DNA from: Patulibacter brassicae
GTDB lineage: Bacteria > Actinomycetota > Thermoleophilia > Solirubrobacterales > Solirubrobacteraceae
Direction: 5' to 3'
DNA length: 64,000 bases
Assembly: GCF_033949425.1 (NCBI RefSeq)
Contig: NZ_JAXAVX010000001.1
Location: forward strand, 434,001-498,000
In this document: one piece after another, positions 8,870-16,802 of the stretch
Numbering within the stretch: position 1 is the first letter of the stretch
How the letters are laid out: each line of letters begins with the position of its first letter
Made by a program: the position numbers and the translations under genes
The notes under the pieces: generated by a model
Told to the model about the DNA's origin: nothing
The model's database searches: none
The model's input: the letters and a program-made list of their open reading frames with translations, nothing else

Positions 8870-8935
8870 TAGGAGGAGCTGTGCGCGCGGCGCAGAGCGC
8901 GCGGGGTATCGCTAGCAAACAAGGAACCGATCATA
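8870..8935 (-). promoter_or_regulatory. infC promoter and leader RNA
   Basis: A TATGAT -10 box (8935-8930, minus) predicts a leader of about 55 nt. The leader has a 6-bp GCGCGC stem with an 8-nt loop (8883-8902) and ends in CUCCUCCUA right against the GTG start. The leader is markedly less GC-rich around TTGTTTGCTAGC. This may be an autoregulatory region for IF-3 or L20, but no recognised motif family can be assigned. No good -35 is visible. Confidence 0.4.
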
Positions 8936-9083
8936 GCGGCTCGTCGCCGGCGCGCCAGCCCGTTCCCGCCGCGGGTGGCGGACCACGCCGCCGGGACCGT
9001 CCTCGGGAGCGACCGCCCCCGCCGTCCGCGGCTGCCGCGCGCGCCGGGTCCGGACGGTCGGCGAGCGCCCTAGGCTGAGCGGC

Positions 9084-9560
9084 GTGGAGCTGCTCTTCGT
9101 CTGCCTCGGGAACATCTGCCGCTCGCCGACCGCGGAGGCCGTCATGGCCGGGCTCCTGGCCGACGAGGGCCTCGACGACCGGGTCCACGTGGACTCCGCC
9201 GGCACCGGCAGCTGGCACGTCGGGCATCCGGCCGACCCGCGGTCGCGGGCCGCGGCGGCCGAGCGCGGGATCGCGCTCACGAGCCGCGCGCGCCAGGTGA
9301 CCGAGGCCGACTTCGAGCGCTTCGACCTGCTCCTCGCGATGGACCGCCAGAACGCCGCCGACCTCCGCGCGCTGGCGCCCGACGACGCCGCGGCGTCGAA
9401 GGTCCGGCTGCTGCGGGAGTTCGACGCCGCCGCGGCCCGGGACGGCGATCTCGACGTGCCCGATCCGTACCACGGCGGGCCGCGCGGGTTCGAGCACGTG
9501 CTGGACCTCGTCGACGCGGCGTGTCGCGGCCTGCTCGCGGAGGTCCGGTCCCGCGGGTGA
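9084..9560 (+). CDS. Low-molecular-weight protein-tyrosine phosphatase
   Basis: Cytoplasmic cysteine phosphatase of the LMW-PTP family. The CX5R P-loop is at the N-terminus as in all family members: C7-LGNIC-R13-S, and the general acid is the Asp in DVPDPYHGG (about residue 125). The length of 158 residues is normal. Related actinobacterial enzymes (PtpA-like) act on phosphotyrosine proteins or in arsenate/cell-envelope contexts; the substrate here is unknown. The GTG start is preceded at 7 nt by TAGGCT, suggesting a leaderless mRNA. The stop overlaps the next gene's start (GTGA), so the pair is one coupled operon. Confidence 0.95.
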   Translation: MELLFVCLGNICRSPTAEAVMAGLLADEGLDDRVHVDSAGTGSWHVGHPADPRSRAAAAERGIALTSRARQVTEADFERFDLLLAMDRQNAADLRALAPDDAAASKVRLLREFDAAAARDGDLDVPDPYHGGPRGFEHVLDLVDAACRGLLAEVRSRG

Positions 9561-10456
9561 GCCGGACGGGCGTCGACCGCGCGGCGCTCGGCGCCGCCCT
9601 CGCCGCCGCGCTCGGTCGTGCGGTCCGCGCGCTGCGGCCCGTGCCGGGCGGCGATCTCAACGAGGCGTTCCTCGCCGAGGCCGACGGCACGCGCTGCTTC
9701 GTGAAGTCCTCCCGCGACGCGCATCCCGGCGCCTACGCCGCGGAGGCCGCCGGCCTGCGGTGGCTCGCCGACGCCGAGGCGCTGCCGGTCCCCGCGGTGC
9801 TGGCCGTCGGCGAGGCCGACGGCGAGGGCCCCCCGTTCCTCGCCCTGGAGTGGATCGACCCGGGTCGGTCCCGGCCGAGCACGGCGGAGCGCCTCGGCCG
9901 CGGCCTCGCGGCGCTGCACGCGGCGGGCGCGCCGTCGTTCGGCAGCGGATCCGCGCAGCTGCTGCTCGGGCCGCTCGCGCTGCCGGACGCCCCGGCGCCG
10001 GACTGGCCGACGTTCCTGCTCGAGCGCCGGCTCGCCCCGCTCGTCCGCCTCGCGGTCGGGCGGGACGCGCTGGATCCCGCGGCCGGCGTCCTGCTCGAGC
10101 GGCTCGCCGGGCGGCTGCCGGAGCTCGCCGGCCCCGCCGAGCCGCCCGCACGGCTGCACGGCGACCTCTGGGTCGGCAACGTCCACGTCGATCGCGACGG
10201 CGCGCCCTGGCTCGTCGACCCGGCGGCGCACGGCGGTCACCGCGAGGTCGACCTCGCGATGCTGCGGCTGTTCGGCAGCGGCTACGGCCCGGGCTCGACG
10301 TTCCTCGCCGCGTACGAGGAGGTCGCGCCGCTGGCCCCCGGCGCCGAGGACCGCGTGGCGCTCTGGCAGCTCGCGCCCCTGCTCCTGCACGCCGCGCTGT
10401 TCGGGGGCGGATACGGCGACCGCGCGATCGCGACGCTGCGCCGCTACGCCGCCTGA
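9557..10456 (+). CDS. Fructosamine kinase / aminoglycoside-phosphotransferase-fold kinase
   Basis: Member of the fructosamine-3-kinase (FN3K / DUF1626-like) family, which phosphorylates ketosamine adducts on glycated proteins or amino acids so that they decompose. Visible motifs: CFVKSS with the ATP-contacting lysine, FLALEWID hinge, the catalytic loop RLHGDLWVGN, and the metal-binding LVDPAAHGGHREVDLAM segment. The start is taken as the GTG at 9557, which overlaps the phosphatase stop as GTGA and leaves 299 residues; an in-frame upstream GTG at 9521 is possible. Pairing of an FN3K-like kinase with a LMW phosphatase recurs in bacteria and suggests a joint role in deglycation. Confidence 0.88.
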   Translation: MSRTGVDRAALGAALAAALGRAVRALRPVPGGDLNEAFLAEADGTRCFVKSSRDAHPGAYAAEAAGLRWLADAEALPVPAVLAVGEADGEGPPFLALEWIDPGRSRPSTAERLGRGLAALHAAGAPSFGSGSAQLLLGPLALPDAPAPDWPTFLLERRLAPLVRLAVGRDALDPAAGVLLERLAGRLPELAGPAEPPARLHGDLWVGNVHVDRDGAPWLVDPAAHGGHREVDLAMLRLFGSGYGPGSTFLAAYEEVAPLAPGAEDRVALWQLAPLLLHAALFGGGYGDRAIATLRRYAA

Positions 10457-11040
10457 TCGACGGCCACCCCGTCGCGCAGGTGGACGCGCTCGCCGTCGGG
10501 GCCGAAGATCGCGATCGCCTCGACCGGGCCGTCGACGGCGCCGAACCAGTGCGGCTCGAGGGTGCTGAACTCCACGGCCTCGCCCGGCTCGATCACGAGG
10601 TCCTGCTCGCCGAGCAGCAGGCGCAACCGCCCGTGGAGGACGTAGAGCCACTCGTGACCCGGATGGACGGGGAGCTCGGTGGGCGGATCGATCCGCTCGC
10701 GGTCGATCGTCATCTTGAACGCCTGCAGCCCCATCCCGGCGTGGTGGCGGCTGAGGGCGAGCATCTCGAGCCCCGCGCAGCGGCGCACGCCGCCGCGGAC
10801 GCGTGGGTCGACCGGCTCCACCGGACGCAGCAGGTCGTCGACGCTCGTCCCGAGCGCGGCGGCCAGCGGCGGCAGGTGGTCCAGCGCCAGGCGACGCTTG
10901 CCGGACTCCAGCCGGCTCAGGGTCGAGACGTCGATCGCCGCCCGCGAGGCGACGGCCTCCAGCGTCAGGCCCTGCTCGACGCGCAGGGACCGCAGGCGTC
11001 GCCGCACGGTCTCGGTGACGGGCGTGGCCTCCTCGGGCAT
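10444..11040 (-). CDS. XRE-family regulator with C-terminal cupin
   Basis: DNA-binding one-component regulator of 198 residues. Residues about 8-65 form an XRE helix-turn-helix (LRVEQGLTLEAVASRAA then STLSRLESGKRRL), and about 105-185 a cupin_2 barrel (HPGHEWLYVLHGRLRLLLG, GEAVEFSTLEPHWFG) that probably senses a small ligand. It lies 44 bp downstream of the flavoprotein gene on the same strand, so it probably regulates that gene and itself. Its 3' end overlaps the convergent kinase gene by 13 bp. Confidence 0.92.
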   Translation of the reverse strand: MPEEATPVTETVRRRLRSLRVEQGLTLEAVASRAAIDVSTLSRLESGKRRLALDHLPPLAAALGTSVDDLLRPVEPVDPRVRGGVRRCAGLEMLALSRHHAGMGLQAFKMTIDRERIDPPTELPVHPGHEWLYVLHGRLRLLLGEQDLVIEPGEAVEFSTLEPHWFGAVDGPVEAIAIFGPDGERVHLRDGVAVDQAA

Positions 11041-11084
11041 CCCGGCGGACGGTAGAGCCCGCGTCGGCGTCCGTCCCGCGACCC

Positions 11085-12059
11085 TCACGGGGCGACCGCC
11101 GCCGCGAGGGCGCGCTCGGCGTCCTCGTGGACGAGGTCGTGGTTGGCGTGCGCGGCGGCCCGCACGCCCTGATCGAGCGCCGACACGACGGTCGCCGCGA
11201 CGTCGCGGACGTTGCCGGCGGCCCACACGCCCGGGATCGCGGTCTGCCCGAAGCCGTCGGCCTCGACCTCTCGGCCCATGCCGGACGGGTGATCGGCCAC
11301 CCGCAGGCCGAGCTGCTCGGCGACGTCCGCCCGGGCGACCATCCGCCCGACCGCGAAGACCGTCCGGCGCGGGACCACCCGCCCGTCCTCGAGCCGCAGC
11401 CCGATGATCGCGTCGTCCTGCACCTCGAGGGCAGCGATCGGCTCGGGGACGACCGCGATCCCTCGCGCCGCGAGCCGCTCCGCGTCCCGCGGCTCCGGCG
11501 CCGGGCCACCGTCCAGGAACAGCGTCACGTCGTCGGACCACTGACGGACGAGGAGGGCGTGCGCGGCCATCGGGCCCGAGGCGAGCACGGCGATCGCCGT
11601 GTCGCGGACCTCGTGCCCGTGGCAGTAGGGGCAGTGGACGACGTCGCGCCCCCAGCGCTCGCGCAGCCCGGGGATCGGCGGCAGCTCGTCGCGCAGCCCG
11701 GCCGCGAGGATGACGCGCCGGGCGCGCAGGCCACGGCCGTCCTCGAGCTCGAGCGCGAACGCGGCGGTGTCCGGCGCGTCCGGCGTCAGCGCGCTCGCCC
11801 GGGCGACCCGCCCGGCGACCACCCGGCCGCCGTAGCCGCGGACGTCCGCGGCCCCGAGGCGCACGAGCTCGCCCGGCGCCAGCCCCTCGCGCGTGAGGAA
11901 GCCGTGGATCCCCTCGGCAGGCAGGTTGCGCTGGGCGCCGTCGTCGACGACGACGACCGAGCGCCCGGCCCGCGCGAGGGTCAGCCCGGCGCTGAGCCCG
12001 GCAGCGCCCCCGCCGATCACGGCGACGTCGCAGGCGGCGGGCAGCTCGTCGGAGGCCAT
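11085..12059 (-). CDS. Thioredoxin-reductase-like FAD-dependent oxidoreductase
   Basis: Flavoprotein of 324 residues in the TrxB/AhpF-like pyridine nucleotide-disulfide family. Features: FAD-binding VAVIGGGAAGLSAGL at the N-terminus, a redox-active C-P-Y-C pair (VVHCPYCHGHEV, about residues 142-145), a partial NAD(P)-binding region with AVLASGPMA instead of a full GxGxxG, and the closing GVWAAGNV FAD motif. The altered second nucleotide-binding motif is like that of ferredoxin/flavin-linked or DFTR-type relatives, so the electron donor may not be NADPH. No thioredoxin gene is adjacent. It forms an apparent operon with the XRE/cupin regulator downstream. Confidence 0.88.
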   Translation of the reverse strand: MASDELPAACDVAVIGGGAAGLSAGLTLARAGRSVVVVDDGAQRNLPAEGIHGFLTREGLAPGELVRLGAADVRGYGGRVVAGRVARASALTPDAPDTAAFALELEDGRGLRARRVILAAGLRDELPPIPGLRERWGRDVVHCPYCHGHEVRDTAIAVLASGPMAAHALLVRQWSDDVTLFLDGGPAPEPRDAERLAARGIAVVPEPIAALEVQDDAIIGLRLEDGRVVPRRTVFAVGRMVARADVAEQLGLRVADHPSGMGREVEADGFGQTAIPGVWAAGNVRDVAATVVSALDQGVRAAAHANHDLVHEDAERALAAAVAP

Positions 12060-12199
12060 GCCCCGACGGTGACGGACGCACGCAGCCGCGGCAATCGTTC
12101 TTGCCGATCCGGCAATCCACCCGACGACGTGCGGGCAGTGCGGTCCCCGACCGCCGGTGGTGCCGTCGTGCCCGCGTCCGCGCCGAGCGCGTCGCCCGC

Positions 12200-14188
12200 T
12201 CAGCCCGCGGGCGAGAGCGCCCGGGACCGCAGCGCCGCGCCGAGGCGCTCGACGACGTCGGCGACGGGGGCCGGCGCGTCCTCCTCGCCGCCGTGATGAC
12301 GCAGCGTGAGGGTGTCCTCGTCGGCCTCGCGATCCCCGACCACGGCCATCAGCGGGACCTTGCCCAGCTCGGTCTCGCGGATCTTGCGCCCGACGGTCTC
12401 GGTGCGGTCGTCGACCTCGACGCGCAACCCGGCGGCCCGCAGCCGTCCGGCGATCGCGTGCGCCGCGTCGGCGTGGCGGTCGGACACGGTGAGCAGCGCG
12501 ACGTGGACCGGCTGCAGCCAGAACGGCAGCGCCCCCCCGGTGTGCTCGAGGAGGATCCCGACGAAGCGCTCGTAGCTGCCCAGCAGCGCGCGGTGCAGGA
12601 CCACGGGCCGATGCTCGGCGTTGTCCGCCCCCGTGTAGGTGAGGTCGAACCGCTCCGGCGCCTGGTAGTCGATCTGCACGGTGCCCAGCTGCCAGGAGCG
12701 GCCGAGCGAGTCGTGGAACTGGATGTCGATCTTCGGGCCGTAGAACGCCCCGTCGCCCTCGTGCACGACGTAGGGCAGCTCGTTGGCCTCCAGCGCGGTG
12801 CGCAGGTCGCCCTCGGCGCGGTCCCACATCTCGTCGGAGCCCAGGCGGTTCTCCGGCCGGGTCGAGAGCTCGTAGGTGAAGTCCTCGTCCGCGAAGCCGA
12901 ACAGCCGGTAGGTGTCCTGGGCGAACCGCAGGCAGGCGGTGACCTCGTCCTGGATCTGGTCCTCCGCGACGAAGAGATGCGCGTCGTCCTGGCAGAACTG
13001 GCGCACGCGCAGCAGGCCGTGCAGCGCGCCGGAGAGCTCGTTGCGGTGCAGCAGCCCGGGCTCGGAGAAGCGCACCGGCAGGTCGCGGTAGCTCCAGCGG
13101 GTCTGCCGGTAGAGCTCGTAGTGGCCCGGGCAGTTCATCGGCTTGAAGCCCATGTTCGGCTCGATCGCGCGGCCCTCCTCGGCCGCGGTCGCCACGTCGC
13201 CGGTGGCGGTGAGGAACATGTCGTCGCGGTACTTGTCCCAGTGCCCCGAGGTCTTCCACAGCGAGCTGTCGTAGAGCTGCGGCGTCTTCACCTCGGTGTA
13301 GCCGCGCTCGTCGCCCATCTCGCGGCTGAGGCCGACGAGGTCGTTGAAGACGCGGGTGCCCGAGGGGGTCCAGAACGCCGAGCCCGGCGCCGCCTCGCTG
13401 AAGTGGTAGAGGCCGAGCTCCTTGCCGAGCTTGCGGTGGTCGCGCTGGCGGGCGAGCTCGAGCCGCTCGAGGTGCGCGGTGAGGTCCTTCTTCTTGAAGA
13501 ACGCGGTGCCGTAGATCCGGGTCAGCTGCTCGCGGCTCGCGTCGCCGCGCCAGTAGGCGCCGGCGAGGGACTGGATCTTGAACGCGCCGATCCGCTTCGT
13601 CGACGGCGCGTGCGGGCCGCGACAGAGGTCGGTGAACGGGCCGTTGGTGTAGAGGGTGACCGTCTCGAGGGGGTGGTCGGGATCGGCGTCCCGGACGAGG
13701 TCCTCGATCAGCTCGACCTTGAACCGCTGGCCCTCGGCGCGGTAGCGCTCCAGGGCGTCCTCGACCGGCACGACCTGACGCACGAACGTCTCGTCGGCGG
13801 CGATGTGCTCGGCCATCTTCGCCTCGATCGCCGGGAAGTCGGCGTCGCTCAGCACGACCCCCTCGGGCGGCAGCACGTCGTAGTAGAAGCCGTGCTCGAT
13901 CGACGGCCCGATCGAGATCTGGATCCCCGGGTAGAGCTCAAGCAGCGCCGCGGCGAGCACGTGCGCGGCGTCGTGGCGGATGAGCGCCAGGCCCTCCGGC
14001 GAGCGATCGGTGACGATCCCGATCGTCGCGCCCTCGGGGAGCTCCCGCGAGAGGTCGCGCTCCTCGCCGTCGACGGTGATGGCGAGGGCGGCGCGCGCGA
14101 GCCCGGGCCCGATCGCCGCGGCGGCGTCGAGGCCCGTCGCGCCCTCGGCGAGCTCGAGGACCTTGCCGTCGGGGAGCGTCACGTGCAT
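12200..14188 (-). CDS. thrS: Threonine--tRNA ligase
   Basis: Class II threonyl-tRNA synthetase of 662 residues. Order: TGS domain (1-60), editing/SAD domain with RHDAAHVLAAAL, catalytic core with motif 2 (RNELSGALHGLLRVRQFCQ), the zinc-ligand cysteine in MNCPGHYELY and further His ligands, motif 3 at LHRALLGSYERF, and the C-terminal anticodon-binding domain (VHVALLTVSDRHADAA). The ATG at 14188 starts the TGS domain exactly. TACGCT lies 9 nt upstream, so the leader is nearly absent; no T-box is visible. It is divergent from the aminotransferase gene, 91 bp away. Confidence 0.98.
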   Translation of the reverse strand: MHVTLPDGKVLELAEGATGLDAAAAIGPGLARAALAITVDGEERDLSRELPEGATIGIVTDRSPEGLALIRHDAAHVLAAALLELYPGIQISIGPSIEHGFYYDVLPPEGVVLSDADFPAIEAKMAEHIAADETFVRQVVPVEDALERYRAEGQRFKVELIEDLVRDADPDHPLETVTLYTNGPFTDLCRGPHAPSTKRIGAFKIQSLAGAYWRGDASREQLTRIYGTAFFKKKDLTAHLERLELARQRDHRKLGKELGLYHFSEAAPGSAFWTPSGTRVFNDLVGLSREMGDERGYTEVKTPQLYDSSLWKTSGHWDKYRDDMFLTATGDVATAAEEGRAIEPNMGFKPMNCPGHYELYRQTRWSYRDLPVRFSEPGLLHRNELSGALHGLLRVRQFCQDDAHLFVAEDQIQDEVTACLRFAQDTYRLFGFADEDFTYELSTRPENRLGSDEMWDRAEGDLRTALEANELPYVVHEGDGAFYGPKIDIQFHDSLGRSWQLGTVQIDYQAPERFDLTYTGADNAEHRPVVLHRALLGSYERFVGILLEHTGGALPFWLQPVHVALLTVSDRHADAAHAIAGRLRAAGLRVEVDDRTETVGRKIRETELGKVPLMAVVGDREADEDTLTLRHHGGEEDAPAPVADVVERLGAALRSRALSPAG

Positions 14189-14279
14189 GGCGGGGCAAGC
14201 GTAGGGAAGCGCGGGCCGCGGCGGGCGCCGGCGGACGGTTCGGCCGGGACCGCGGCGGGCGGCTCGTATCCTCGCGCCC

Positions 14280-15365
14280 ATGGACGTCGCTGCGCTGCGG
14301 GCCGAGCTGCCGGTGCTGGAGGAGCTCGCCTGGCTGAACGCCGGGACGTGCGGGCCGCTCCCCCGTGCCGCCGGGGCCGCGGTCCGCGAGGCGCTGGAGC
14401 AGGCGGAGCGCGAGGGCCGCGCGGGCGGGCACTTCGCGGGGCTCGCGGAGGCGCAGGCCGGCCTGCGGGCGCGGTACGCCCGGCTGCTGGGCGCCGCGCC
14501 GGAGGAGGTCGCGCTGACGACCTCGACGACCGACGGGATCGCCCGCGTGCTCGCCGGGCTCGACTGGCGCGCCGGCGACGAGCTCGTCCTGGCCGACGGC
14601 GAGCATCCCGGGCTGACGGGCCCCGTGGCGGCGCTCGCGCGCCGCGACGGCGTCGTGGTGCGCACCGCGCCGCTGGAGCGGGTGACCGAGGCGGTCGGGC
14701 CGCGGACCCGTCTCGTCGCCTGCTCGCACGTCCGCTGGAGCGACGGCGAGCTCGCGCCGCTGGAGGCCCTGCGCGGGCTGCCCGACGAGGTCCCGGTCCT
14801 GCTGGACGGCGCGCAGGGCGCCGGAGCGATCCCGGTCGACGCGCCGGCGCTGCCGTGCGCGTTCTACGCCGCGCCGGGGCAGAAGTGGCTCTGCGGCCCG
14901 ATCGGCACGGGGATGCTCTGGATCGCGCCCGCCTGGCGCGGGCGGCTCGCCCCCGCCGCTCCGGGCTACGTGAACCTCGCCGTCCCCGGCGAGGGCCTGG
15001 ACGCCGAGCCCTGGGCCGACGCCCGCGCCTTCGACGCCTTCGCGCTCGCGCGCGAGACCGCGGTGGCGGCCACGGCGGCCTTCGACGTCCTCGACCGTCA
15101 CGGCTGGGACGCCGTGCCCGCCCGGGCGATCGAGACCGCGGCCGCGCTCGCCGAGGAGCTGCGCGAGCGCGGGCGGACCGTCGCCGGCCGCGGCCCCACG
15201 ACGCTCGTGTCCTGGGAGGACGCCGATCCGCCCGCGACGGTCGCGCGGCTCGCGACCGCCGGCGTCGTCGTGCGCGACCTGCCGGGCACGTCGCTCGTGC
15301 GGGCCTCGGTCGGCGCGTGGACCGACGAGCGCGACCTCGACCGCCTGCTGGCGGCCCTCGCCTGA
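14280..15365 (+). CDS. Class V aminotransferase (cysteine desulfurase/epimerase-like)
   Basis: PLP-dependent fold-type I enzyme of 361 residues. The Schiff-base lysine is K202 in APGQKWLCGPIGTG; LLDGAQGAGAIPVD holds the Asp that binds the PLP nitrogen, and CSHVRWSDG the upstream binding segment. There is no mobile-loop cysteine pattern of IscS/SufS near the C-terminus, so a selenocysteine-lyase/isopenicillin-epimerase-like or kynureninase-like subgroup is more likely than a Fe-S cluster desulfurase. TATCCT ends 7 nt before the ATG, suggesting leaderless expression. No pathway partner is adjacent. Confidence 0.85.
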   Translation: MDVAALRAELPVLEELAWLNAGTCGPLPRAAGAAVREALEQAEREGRAGGHFAGLAEAQAGLRARYARLLGAAPEEVALTTSTTDGIARVLAGLDWRAGDELVLADGEHPGLTGPVAALARRDGVVVRTAPLERVTEAVGPRTRLVACSHVRWSDGELAPLEALRGLPDEVPVLLDGAQGAGAIPVDAPALPCAFYAAPGQKWLCGPIGTGMLWIAPAWRGRLAPAAPGYVNLAVPGEGLDAEPWADARAFDAFALARETAVAATAAFDVLDRHGWDAVPARAIETAAALAEELRERGRTVAGRGPTTLVSWEDADPPATVARLATAGVVVRDLPGTSLVRASVGAWTDERDLDRLLAALA

Positions 15366-15642
15366 AGCATCGACGGACGGCGGCGACGGCCCCACCGGCC
15401 AGCGGCCGCCGCGGCGCCTCGGTCAGGACCTCGTCGAGGGTCAGCGTCGCCGGATGCTCGTCGTGCACGGGAGATCCTCTGTCTTCCGTGGCGGCGCCGG
15501 GGACGTTGGCGCGTCGCCCGGGGCACTCGTGGCGGCCCCGGAACGGGCTTGAAGCTCGCTGGACCGGATTCGGCAGCCACGGGGCCCGGCCGAGCAGTCC
15601 GGGACAGGAAGTCGCCAGGACCGGCGATCAGCCGTCGCGGGT

Positions 15643-16041
15643 CTACGGCTGCTCGCCGCTCCCCAGCTTCCGCAGGTCGTCGTCGAACGACAGCACCCGC
15701 GTTCCGAGCTGGTTCGCGAGCGCGTCGAGGTAGCAGTCGTGCAGGTCGACCTTGCGATCGCGGTAGGACGCCACTGCGAACCGCAGCGCGTCACCGTGCT
15801 CGACGTCGAACGCCGGTTCGTCGGCGACCGCCCGCACCGCTGCGGCGACGGCATCGCGGCTCCAGCCGTAGCCGGCCCGGGCGCTCTCCAGGACGAACGC
15901 CACCTCCAGGACCGTCGCGGCGAACACGCGAAGCGTCTCGCCTGTCTCGCGCGCCACCTGCACCCGCGCCCGGGCGGCCGTTGCGTGCTCGCCGGTGCCG
16001 CCGTCGAGGATCCGCAGCAGGACGTTCGTGTCGACGATCAC
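15643..16041 (-). CDS. PIN-domain toxin (VapC-type ribonuclease)
   Basis: Probable VapC-like toxin that cleaves RNA using a metal-binding acidic cluster. The 132 residues begin MIVDTNVLLRILDG (first Asp, D4), have E in VLEVAFVLE, and DLHDCYLDALA plus SFDDDLRKL as the C-terminal acids, so the PIN active site is complete. It overlaps the antitoxin gene by 4 bp (ATGA), the usual coupled arrangement in which antitoxin is made first. Confidence 0.92.
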   Translation of the reverse strand: MIVDTNVLLRILDGGTGEHATAARARVQVARETGETLRVFAATVLEVAFVLESARAGYGWSRDAVAAAVRAVADEPAFDVEHGDALRFAVASYRDRKVDLHDCYLDALANQLGTRVLSFDDDLRKLGSGEQP

Positions 16042-16286
16042 GACGGCTCGGCGGCTCGCCGCGCCGTGCGATCCTCACGCGCCGCCTGCCGCACCTCGGA
16101 CCACGGACGTGCCTCGGGGGCCGCGCGCGGCGGCTGGAACTCCAGGACGCCGCGCGCGCGATGCATCACGACCTCGCCACCGCGCGCCTCGATCACGACG
16201 CGATCGCCGATTCCGATGCCGGCCGCCTCGCGAACCGCCTTCGGGATCGTGACCTGCCCCTTGCTGTAGACCTTGGCCGTGCTCAC
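16038..16286 (-). CDS. AbrB/SpoVT-type antitoxin (VapB)
   Basis: Cognate antitoxin of 82 residues. The N-terminal swapped-hairpin DNA-binding domain shows VYSKGQVTIPKAVREAAGIG followed by DRVVIEARGGEVV; the C-terminal part is polar and arginine-rich and would wrap the toxin. The GTG start at 16286 has no Shine-Dalgarno but sits 7 nt after a CATACT -10 box, so the message is likely leaderless. Such antitoxins normally autorepress with the toxin; a 7-bp direct repeat in the promoter could be the operator. Confidence 0.93.
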   Translation of the reverse strand: MSTAKVYSKGQVTIPKAVREAAGIGIGDRVVIEARGGEVVMHRARGVLEFQPPRAAPEARPWSEVRQAAREDRTARRAAEPS

Positions 16287-16293
16287 GCTCGAA

Positions 16294-16322
16294 AGTATGG
16301 CGCAGGCATCAGGGTATGGCAA
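16294..16322 (-). promoter_or_regulatory. vapBC promoter with repeated half-sites
   Basis: On the minus strand TTGCCA (16322-16317) and CATACT (16299-16294) are separated by exactly 17 bp, a near-consensus promoter, and CATACT is 7 nt from the antitoxin GTG. GCCATAC occurs twice with a 19-bp period (16320-16314 and 16301-16295), covering both promoter elements; this is a plausible operator for the antitoxin. Confidence 0.7.
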
Positions 16323-16417
16323 CGATGGTGGAGCCTGGGCGCTGTTCGAGCCACGAGCGGCCCGCAAGCCCCGTCTTGGCCACGTGGGCGCTCGTCCTCA
16401 CCTCGCCCCGGAACGCA

Positions 16418-16444
16418 GAAAGGCCCCGCGGTGCGGGGCCTTTC
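16418..16444 (-). terminator. Terminator of tRNA-Val
   Basis: A 12-bp perfect stem (GAAAGGCCCCGC / GCGGGGCCTTTC) with a 3-nt loop begins 6 nt past the tRNA 3' end; CCUUUCU at its 3' side gives a short U-rich end. A clear intrinsic terminator. Confidence 0.8.
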
Positions 16445-16450
16445 CAAAGG

Positions 16451-16524
16451 TGCGCGATACAAGACTCGAACTTGTGACCTCACGCATGTCAAGCGTGCGC
16501 TCTAACCAACTGAGCTAATCGCGC
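16451..16524 (-). tRNA. tRNA-Val (GAC)
   Basis: A 74-nt cloverleaf with acceptor stem GCGCGAT/ATCGCGC, D-arm AGCTCAGTTGGTTAGAGC, anticodon loop TTGACAT (anticodon GAC, valine), T-loop GTTCGAGTC and discriminator A. CCA is not encoded. Transcribed away from the tRNA-Cys gene; a TACTCT box lies just upstream. Confidence 0.95.
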
Positions 16525-16549
16525 GAAGCGGGTTGGGAGAGTAGCAATC

Positions 16550-16569
16550 GGGCGCCGCGCGCGGCGCCC
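16550..16569. repeat. 20-bp GC palindrome between divergent tRNA genes
   Basis: GGGCGCCGCG followed by its exact complement, with no spacer, lies 26 bp upstream of tRNA-Val. Position suggests a promoter-region element, but no factor can be named and GC-rich palindromes arise easily here. Confidence 0.4.
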
Positions 16570-16653
16570 GCCCCGGGGGCGGGCCGGCGAGCCCCGAGCG
16601 GACCGCTCGCGACGCCGCCGACGGGCGACGCACCCGGTACGCTCCCGAGCCCC

Positions 16654-16724
16654 GGCACCGTGGCGGAGTGGCTACGCAGCGGCCTGCAAAGCCGTGTACA
16701 CCGGTTCGATTCCGGTCGGTGCCT
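16654..16724 (+). tRNA. tRNA-Cys (GCA)
   Basis: A 71-nt cloverleaf: acceptor GGCACCG/CGGTGCC, short D-arm GGCGGAGTGGCTACGC, anticodon loop CTGCAAA (anticodon GCA, cysteine), T-loop GTTCGATTC, discriminator T. CCA is not encoded. TACGCT (16638-16643) is a possible -10 box. Confidence 0.95.
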
Positions 16725-16802
16725 CTCGCGGATGGCCGGCGGCCCGGCGCCTCGTCGGGCCGCCGCCCGCCGGCTCGCGACCTCCGCCGCGCTCAGCCTG
16801 GC

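Noticed and set aside
15366..15468. Short minus frame from GTG 15468 (HDEHPATLTLDEVLTE) with AGGA upstream
   Set aside because: Good codon bias for about 36 codons but it runs straight into the antisense of the aminotransferase gene; no stop or domain to make it a gene. The rest of 15366-15642 shows nothing.
16273..16518. An ORF ending in VTSRMSSVRSNQLS over tRNA-Val
   Set aside because: Same type of antisense tRNA artefact; no coding support.
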